Assembly: GCA_025999735.1 (NCBI GenBank)
Contig: BNXR01000076.1
Location: 1 to 9,801 of the forward strand
Origin: Bacteroidia bacterium
Lineage (GTDB): Bacteria; Bacteroidota; Bacteroidia; Bacteroidales; Marinifilaceae
Direction: 5' to 3'
Length of the DNA stretch: 9,801 nt
Below the pieces are notes generated by a model. It saw only the letters and a list, made by a program, of their open reading frames with translations, had not been told where the DNA came from and ran no database searches. Positions 6,271 through 9,801 of the stretch are shown one piece after another (the first letter of the stretch is position 1; each line of letters starts with the position of its first letter). The translations under genes and the position numbers were made by a program.

Positions 6271-7635
6271 ATGATACAAAGAAAAGCATTAGATTATCTG
6301 CGCAAATGGAAAGAAGCTGCTCGTCGTAAGCCCCTCGTATTGCGGGGAGCAAGACAAGTTGGGAAAACAACCCTCGTACACGAGTTTTCAAAAGAATATG
6401 ACATCTTTTTGAAACTCAACATGGAAAGAGAACAAGACAGGTTAGTGTTTGAAAAATATGATGACGTGAATGAAATTATTCGCGAAATTTTCGTCATAAA
6501 CAATCAGCAAATTCGCAATGCCTCAACCCTCTTATTTATTGACGAAATTCAATACTCCAAACGGGCTATTGCCATGTTGCGATATTTCTACGAGGAAGCA
6601 AATCATATCCATGTTATTACTGCTGGTTCGCTACTGGAAACAATTATGGATTTACGGCAAATTTCATTTCCTGTGGGCAGAGTTCAATATCTTGCAGTAC
6701 GCCCATGCTCCTTCTATGAGTTTTTGGATGGCATAGGTGAGAATTTTGACTTAGAAGTGATACAAAACAGGAAAGTTGGTGTAATTCACCAAAGAATAAT
6801 AAAGCATTTCCGTGATTATGCATTAGTTGGCGGAATGCCCGATGCTATTGTCCAATTTGCCGAAAGCAAAGATATCCTTTCGCTCACAAATATTTTTGTA
6901 TCGTTAATAAATTCTTATAAAGATGATGTTGAAAAATATACGAAGAAAGATTCCCTAATCAAGATTATTAGGGCAATTCTTGATGTGGGATGGACTTCTG
7001 CAGGCAGTATTATCAATTTTGAAAAATTTGGGAACATCCCATATAGGTCGCGAGAAATAAGTGAAGCCTTTGAAACGATACAAAAAGCGATGCTGCTCGA
7101 ACTGATTTATCCTGTTTCAGAAACACGAATGCCACTGATGCCTAATTTTCGTAAACAACCCAAACTCGTTTGGTTAGATACGGGAATCGTCAATTATTCT
7201 GCTGGAATTTACAAAGAAGTTTTTTCTGTTCAAGATATTCAAGATGTGTGGAGAGGAAGAATTGCAGAACATATTGTAGCACAAGAACTGTTAGCTTTGA
7301 GCGATAATTTGCTCACGCGGCGCGTTTTCTGGAAACGAGACAAAAAAGGCTCTGAAGCCGAGGTCGATTTCGTGTATAGCTTTGATGGTATGGCTATTCC
7401 CATTGAAGTAAAGTCAGGACACAACTCTAAACTCAAATCCCTACACCTTTTTATGGAGGAATGTCCACACAATATTGCTGTTCGCGTGTGGTCACAACCA
7501 TTTTCAATCGACAAAGTTCAAACACCAACAGGAAAAGAATTTGACTTAGTAAACCTCCCTTTTTATTATGTGGGTGTGTTAGATAGTGTTTTAAGAGATT
7601 TGAATCCCACATTTACCATAGAACACACAAAATAA
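6271..7635 (+). CDS. AAA_14 / DUF4143 family ATPase
   Basis: The 454-residue protein is a typical member of the large prokaryotic AAA_14 plus DUF4143 family. The N-terminal ATPase domain has Walker A GARQVGKTT (residues 26-34), Walker B LLFIDEIQ (87-94) and a sensor-like HVITAGSLLE (114-123). The C-terminal DUF4143 part includes the winged-helix-like stretch around 235-280 and a region with EAEVDFV followed by IPIEVKSG (about residues 364-387), which resembles the E/D-x(n)-ExK core of PD-(D/E)XK nucleases. The cellular role of these proteins is not settled; they are often found as single mobile or accessory genes in many copies per genome. It sits between bioF and bioG, 23 bases before bioG on the same strand, and looks more A/T-rich than the bio genes, which suggests insertion into a biotin operon. 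No role in biotin synthesis is implied. Confidence 0.9.
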   Translation: MIQRKALDYLRKWKEAARRKPLVLRGARQVGKTTLVHEFSKEYDIFLKLNMEREQDRLVFEKYDDVNEIIREIFVINNQQIRNASTLLFIDEIQYSKRAIAMLRYFYEEANHIHVITAGSLLETIMDLRQISFPVGRVQYLAVRPCSFYEFLDGIGENFDLEVIQNRKVGVIHQRIIKHFRDYALVGGMPDAIVQFAESKDILSLTNIFVSLINSYKDDVEKYTKKDSLIKIIRAILDVGWTSAGSIINFEKFGNIPYRSREISEAFETIQKAMLLELIYPVSETRMPLMPNFRKQPKLVWLDTGIVNYSAGIYKEVFSVQDIQDVWRGRIAEHIVAQELLALSDNLLTRRVFWKRDKKGSEAEVDFVYSFDGMAIPIEVKSGHNSKLKSLHLFMEECPHNIAVRVWSQPFSIDKVQTPTGKEFDLVNLPFYYVGVLDSVLRDLNPTFTIEHTK

Positions 7636-7636
7636 G

Positions 7637-7668
7637 AAGGAAATGAAACACAAAGGAAATGAAACACA
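7637..7668 (+). repeat. Perfect 16-bp tandem duplication of the bioG start region
   Basis: AAGGAAATGAAACACA occurs twice without gap (7637-7652 and 7653-7668). Each copy has a purine-rich AAGGAA and an ATG. The second ATG (7659) opens bioG. The first (7643) is out of frame by 16 bases and encodes a 14-codon peptide MKHKGNETHIFMQK ending in TAA at 7685-7687, overlapping the bioG start. The first copy could act as a decoy start or a translated leader, or simply be a recent duplication. Confidence 0.92.
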
Positions 7669-8327
7669 TATATTTATGCAAAAATAATACCAAGCGGCTG
7701 CTCCTCTTCTTTAACGGTTGGGGAATGGACGAAAATGTTATTAAACACATTGAAAGTGAGGAAGGTAACGAAGATGTGCTCGTGTTTTATGACTACCGCA
7801 CCTTAGATATAGATTCCCTCCCCAAGGTAGGGGACTATGAGCAGATACACTTGCTCGCGTGGTCGATGGGCGTTTGGGCTGCTGCCAATGTGTACCCGAT
7901 ATTAGGGGTGGTTGCAAACACGTTCACTGCCCTCAATGGCACCGAACGCCCGATTGATGACCACTACGGCATACCGATTACCGCTTACACCCTCACGGAA
8001 AAGGGATTGGACGAAAGAGGACGGGAAAAGTTTTTTCAACGCATGCTATCAAACCGCGAGGACATGGTGACTTTTGCACAAAATAAACCCCAACGAGCCC
8101 TCAACGAGCAGAAAGAAGAATTGTCTGCCATCCGCCAATTATCACGCACCCGTACCGCCACTCTGCACTGGGATAAAGTATATTGTTCCGAAAAAGACAT
8201 TATCTTTCCTTTCCAAAATCAGCAAAACTGGTGGCAGAAGCGTGCACCGATAACCGTTCTCCCGTGTGGGCACTATCCATTCTACTGTCTGAAAAATTGG
8301 GATGATTTTATTCCCAAAAATGCTTAA
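7659..8327 (+). CDS. bioG: Pimeloyl-ACP methyl ester esterase, BioG type (DUF452)
   Basis: The 222-residue protein is an alpha/beta hydrolase of the BioG family, which does the same job as the unrelated-in-sequence BioH: it hydrolyses pimeloyl-ACP methyl ester to pimeloyl-ACP, ending the chain-extension stage begun by BioC. Seen in the sequence: LLLFFNGWGMDE (14-25, oxyanion-hole region), the nucleophile elbow AWSMG (67-71, Ser69), a likely acid in SEKDIIFP (Asp179) and PCGHYPF (201-207, His204). The length is normal for the family. It precedes bioC by 10 bases, so the two are probably co-transcribed; fusions of the two activities are known in some bacteria, but here they are separate. The start lies in the second copy of a 16-bp duplication, which leaves an out-of-frame ATG 16 bases upstream. 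Confidence 0.92.
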   Translation: MKHIYLCKNNTKRLLLFFNGWGMDENVIKHIESEEGNEDVLVFYDYRTLDIDSLPKVGDYEQIHLLAWSMGVWAAANVYPILGVVANTFTALNGTERPIDDHYGIPITAYTLTEKGLDERGREKFFQRMLSNREDMVTFAQNKPQRALNEQKEELSAIRQLSRTRTATLHWDKVYCSEKDIIFPFQNQQNWWQKRAPITVLPCGHYPFYCLKNWDDFIPKNA

Positions 8328-8337
8328 ACTTCACTAC

Positions 8338-9213
8338 ATGATAGATAAATCCAATATTAAACGAAGTTTTAGCAAAAGTATTGACACTTACAACGATAAT
8401 GCCCTTGTACAAAAACTGATTGTCAAGCACTTGCTCAACTTGCTATCTGTCCATATTGATACGAATGCGAGTGCGAATACTGGTACGAATGTAGGTGCGG
8501 ATATTGATACGGATACGAGTACGAATGTTGGTGCCCATATTGATACGGATACGAGTGTTCGTTCGTTGAAAACATTGGAAATCGGATGTGGTACAGGTTT
8601 GTTGACATCGGAATTGAGCACTATCGCCACCATATCCCCCCTCTACATCAACGACTTAGTAGAGGATTTATGCAGCAAGACTGCTGCCACACACCACATT
8701 CCATACGAGCACATCCTTGCGGGGGATATTGAAACCATCCCCCTTCCCACGGGCTTTGACCTGATAATATCCTCTTCCACCTTCCAGTGGCTCTCGTCCC
8801 CCGAAGCACTGTTCGCTCGTTTAGGCAATAGCCTGGTAGAAGGCGGTATGTTGGCTTTCTCCAGCTTCAGCTGCGACAACCTCAAGGAAATCAAATCAAT
8901 TACCGGCAAAGGACTACAGTACCAGAGCCACCAAGAAACACTCGACACACTCTCCCACTCTTTTGAGGTCCTTCACTACGAAGAAAACACCCATACCCTC
9001 CACTTCCAGCACCCGATAGATGTACTAAAGCACCTGAAAAGCACAGGGGTCAATGCGTTGCCATCCACCAACCGATGGACAGCACAGAAAATCGCCACCT
9101 TTACAGAAAAATATGAGGAGTATTACGTTCCTACTAAGGGTTATACGCTAACCTATCATCCGATTTATATATTAGCTGTACGCGCACGTATGCGCCGTGC
9201 TCGTATGTCGTAA
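8338..9213 (+). CDS. bioC: Malonyl-ACP O-methyltransferase with a repeat insertion
   Basis: BioC methylates the free carboxyl of malonyl-ACP with S-adenosylmethionine so that fatty acid synthesis can extend it to pimeloyl-ACP methyl ester. ATG 8338 is chosen over in-frame ATGs at 8302 and 8320 because the protein then starts MIDKSNIKRSFSKSIDTYN, as family members do, 10 bases after the bioG stop; the earlier starts would overlap bioG. Motif I LEIGCGTG (residues 80-87) binds the cofactor; DLIISSSTFQWL (about 140-151) is the BioC-type motif IV region and EGGMLAFSSFS follows. The product has 291 residues, about 35-40 more than usual. The excess is an Asp/Thr/Asn/Gly-rich repeat at residues 39-73, between the N-terminal helix and motif I. 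The C-terminus ends in the doubled pentapeptide RARMR RARMS. Confidence 0.92.
   Translation: MIDKSNIKRSFSKSIDTYNDNALVQKLIVKHLLNLLSVHIDTNASANTGTNVGADIDTDTSTNVGAHIDTDTSVRSLKTLEIGCGTGLLTSELSTIATISPLYINDLVEDLCSKTAATHHIPYEHILAGDIETIPLPTGFDLIISSSTFQWLSSPEALFARLGNSLVEGGMLAFSSFSCDNLKEIKSITGKGLQYQSHQETLDTLSHSFEVLHYEENTHTLHFQHPIDVLKHLKSTGVNALPSTNRWTAQKIATFTEKYEEYYVPTKGYTLTYHPIYILAVRARMRRARMS
8453..8556 (+). repeat. 36-bp tandem repeat inside bioC
   Basis: Units 8485-8520 and 8521-8556 match at 33 of 36 positions and encode TNVGADIDTDTS and TNVGAHIDTDTS. An older partial unit precedes them: 8453-8472 matches the 3' part of the unit at 18 of 20 positions, followed by a diverged stretch 8473-8484. All steps keep the reading frame. 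The insertion lies directly before the SAM-binding strand. Confidence 0.93.
9181..9210 (+). repeat. Degenerate 15-bp duplication at the 3' end of bioC
   Basis: 9181-9195 and 9196-9210 match at 10 of 15 positions and encode RARMR then RARMS, the last ten residues of BioC. The match is weak at DNA level and is called mainly from the protein pattern and its similarity in unit size to the other repeats. Confidence 0.5.
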
Positions 9214-9234
9214 GGTCATGACGTCGTGCTGTAT

Positions 9235-9801
9235 TCACACCTCTACCACTTTCCCCAGATTTACATACCATATATACCCTTTCACAGCGGTGTAATGCAT
9301 CTTTTCCAGCACTTTTTTGTAGGTGTCAATCTGCGTGACATATTTGTTTTCTTCTTTCAAACCGAATTTATAATCAACCACCGTCACCTCTTTATTTAGT
9401 GCCTCTGTGTTCTGTGCTTTGAAATTCGCCGCTTTGAAATTCTCCATATATGATAAATCGCCTTCTCCACTCCCTTTCTGTCCTTTCACCATCACTCTGT
9501 CCGGTCGCAGTTTGCGCCCGTTCTCTGTTAAAATTTCCCGTTCATTCACCACAGAAAAGCCAGCACCCAACCCTGGAGAAAACCCTTGATCGAACCCTTG
9601 AGTAAACCAATGTGACACCTGAGGATGAGTTAGATAGTCGCTAACAATTTTTTTGTAGCTTTCGATTTCATCTTTAGAAATTAAACCTCTGCGATAAACG
9701 TCCCAAACTGCCCGTTCCACATCATCTTTGTAGCGGATTGAACTAAATATTTCATGCAATAATCGACCCTCTTCTCTTGCTACGTCTGTTTTTACATCAA
9801 C
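9235..9801 (-). CDS. C-terminal nuclease domain of an AddA/RecB-family helicase-nuclease (partial)
   Basis: The frame enters from the right edge without a start, so only the last 188 residues are seen; TTG near 9759 is not a true start. The stretch REEGRLLHEIFSSIRYKDDVERAV, then LRPDRVMV and VTVVDYKFG, is the RecB/AddA-type PD-(D/E)XK nuclease core: His in LLHEIF, Asp in RPDRV, and Asp-Tyr-Lys in VDYKFG. Such proteins, with a UvrD-like helicase in the missing N-terminal part, process double-strand breaks for recombination. Two low-complexity insertions interrupt the core: FTQGFDQGFSPGLGAGF after the SHW motif, and about 30 residues between RPDRVMV and VTVVDYKFG. The catalytic residues on both sides are kept. 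The gene converges with bioC, 21 bases apart, with no clear terminator in that gap. Confidence 0.85.
   Translation of the reverse strand, partial: VDVKTDVAREEGRLLHEIFSSIRYKDDVERAVWDVYRRGLISKDEIESYKKIVSDYLTHPQVSHWFTQGFDQGFSPGLGAGFSVVNEREILTENGRKLRPDRVMVKGQKGSGEGDLSYMENFKAANFKAQNTEALNKEVTVVDYKFGLKEENKYVTQIDTYKKVLEKMHYTAVKGYIWYVNLGKVVEV
9416..9445 (-). repeat. 15-bp tandem duplication in the AddA/RecB-like nuclease domain
   Basis: 9416-9430 and 9431-9445 match at 14 of 15 positions and give ENFKA and ANFKA. They lie within an extra segment of about 30 residues between the catalytic Asp (RPDRV) and Lys (VDYKFG) strands, where family members usually have a short turn. Confidence 0.9.
9559..9606 (-). 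repeat. Four degenerate 12-bp tandem units in the AddA/RecB-like gene
   Basis: Units of 12 bases encode FTQG, FDQG, FSPG and LGAG in reading order, at 9595-9606, 9583-9594, 9571-9582 and 9559-9570. On the plus strand the shared core is aaccct(t/g)ga. The block separates the SHW motif from SVVNEREIL, which are normally close together in this family (from memory of the family). Confidence 0.8.

Noticed and set aside
6048..6329. Open frame of 93 codons through the tandem array with an 11-residue repeat (TRFAFLYRL...)
   Set aside because: It stays open because the unit is about 11 codons long, two 32-bp units shift its frame, and its end overlaps the ATPase start. It shows no sign of being a gene.
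9214..9234. Bidirectional terminator or operator between bioC and the convergent nuclease gene
   Set aside because: GTCATGAC (9215-9222) is an 8-bp palindrome, but it is too short and has no T run, so nothing can be claimed.

Overview
The window reads as chromosomal DNA of a Bacteroidota bacterium, most likely of the order Bacteroidales. Three things point there: the families present (MBOAT/DHHW/SGNH cluster, a BioG-type pimeloyl-ACP esterase, AAA_14/DUF4143 ATPase), the two candidate promoters with the Bacteroidales -7 box TAnnTTTG, and start codons without strong Shine-Dalgarno sequences. I cannot name a genus from sequence alone. No tRNA, rRNA, CRISPR array or transposase was seen.

Left part (1-3530): a cell-envelope acylation cluster. 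On the minus strand lie the C-terminal end of an MBOAT acyltransferase and a DHHW/AlgJ-like partner, followed leftwards by the first 12 or so codons of a third gene that runs off the window. On the plus strand, facing away, lies an SGNH hydrolase with a C-terminal LysM domain. The first 57 bases of the window are the exact reverse complement of 2021-2077, which is the start region of that SGNH gene, and the MBOAT gene is cut off exactly at the inner edge of the right arm. Flipping 58-2020 would restore a normal collinear order MBOAT, DHHW, SGNH-LysM. This is either a rearrangement or inverted duplication in the genome, or a fold-back chimera or assembly error at a contig end. It is the main structural anomaly here.

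Middle (3757-6029): galE (UDP-glucose 4-epimerase), with a candidate promoter in the 226-base gap before it, and bioF (KAPA synthase).

Right part (6030-9213): after bioF comes an array of seven 32-33 bp tandem repeats, then a DUF4143-family ATPase, then bioG and bioC. BioC and BioG make pimeloyl-ACP by the methyl-ester disguise route (BioC methylates malonyl-ACP, BioG removes the methyl group after chain extension) and BioF condenses pimeloyl-ACP with alanine, so bioF/bioG/bioC are one biotin pathway group interrupted by the repeat array and the ATPase. bioC converges with the last gene (9235-9801, minus), the C-terminal nuclease end of an AddA/RecB-family helicase-nuclease, which runs off the right edge.

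A theme across the window is short in-frame tandem duplication. Four of the protein genes carry degenerate tandem repeats of 12, 15, 24 or 36 bp, mostly in loops or tails. One 16-bp unit duplicates the start-codon region of bioG, and the 32-33 bp array fills the bioF-ATPase gap. Together these suggest a genome in which tandem duplication is frequent and tolerated.
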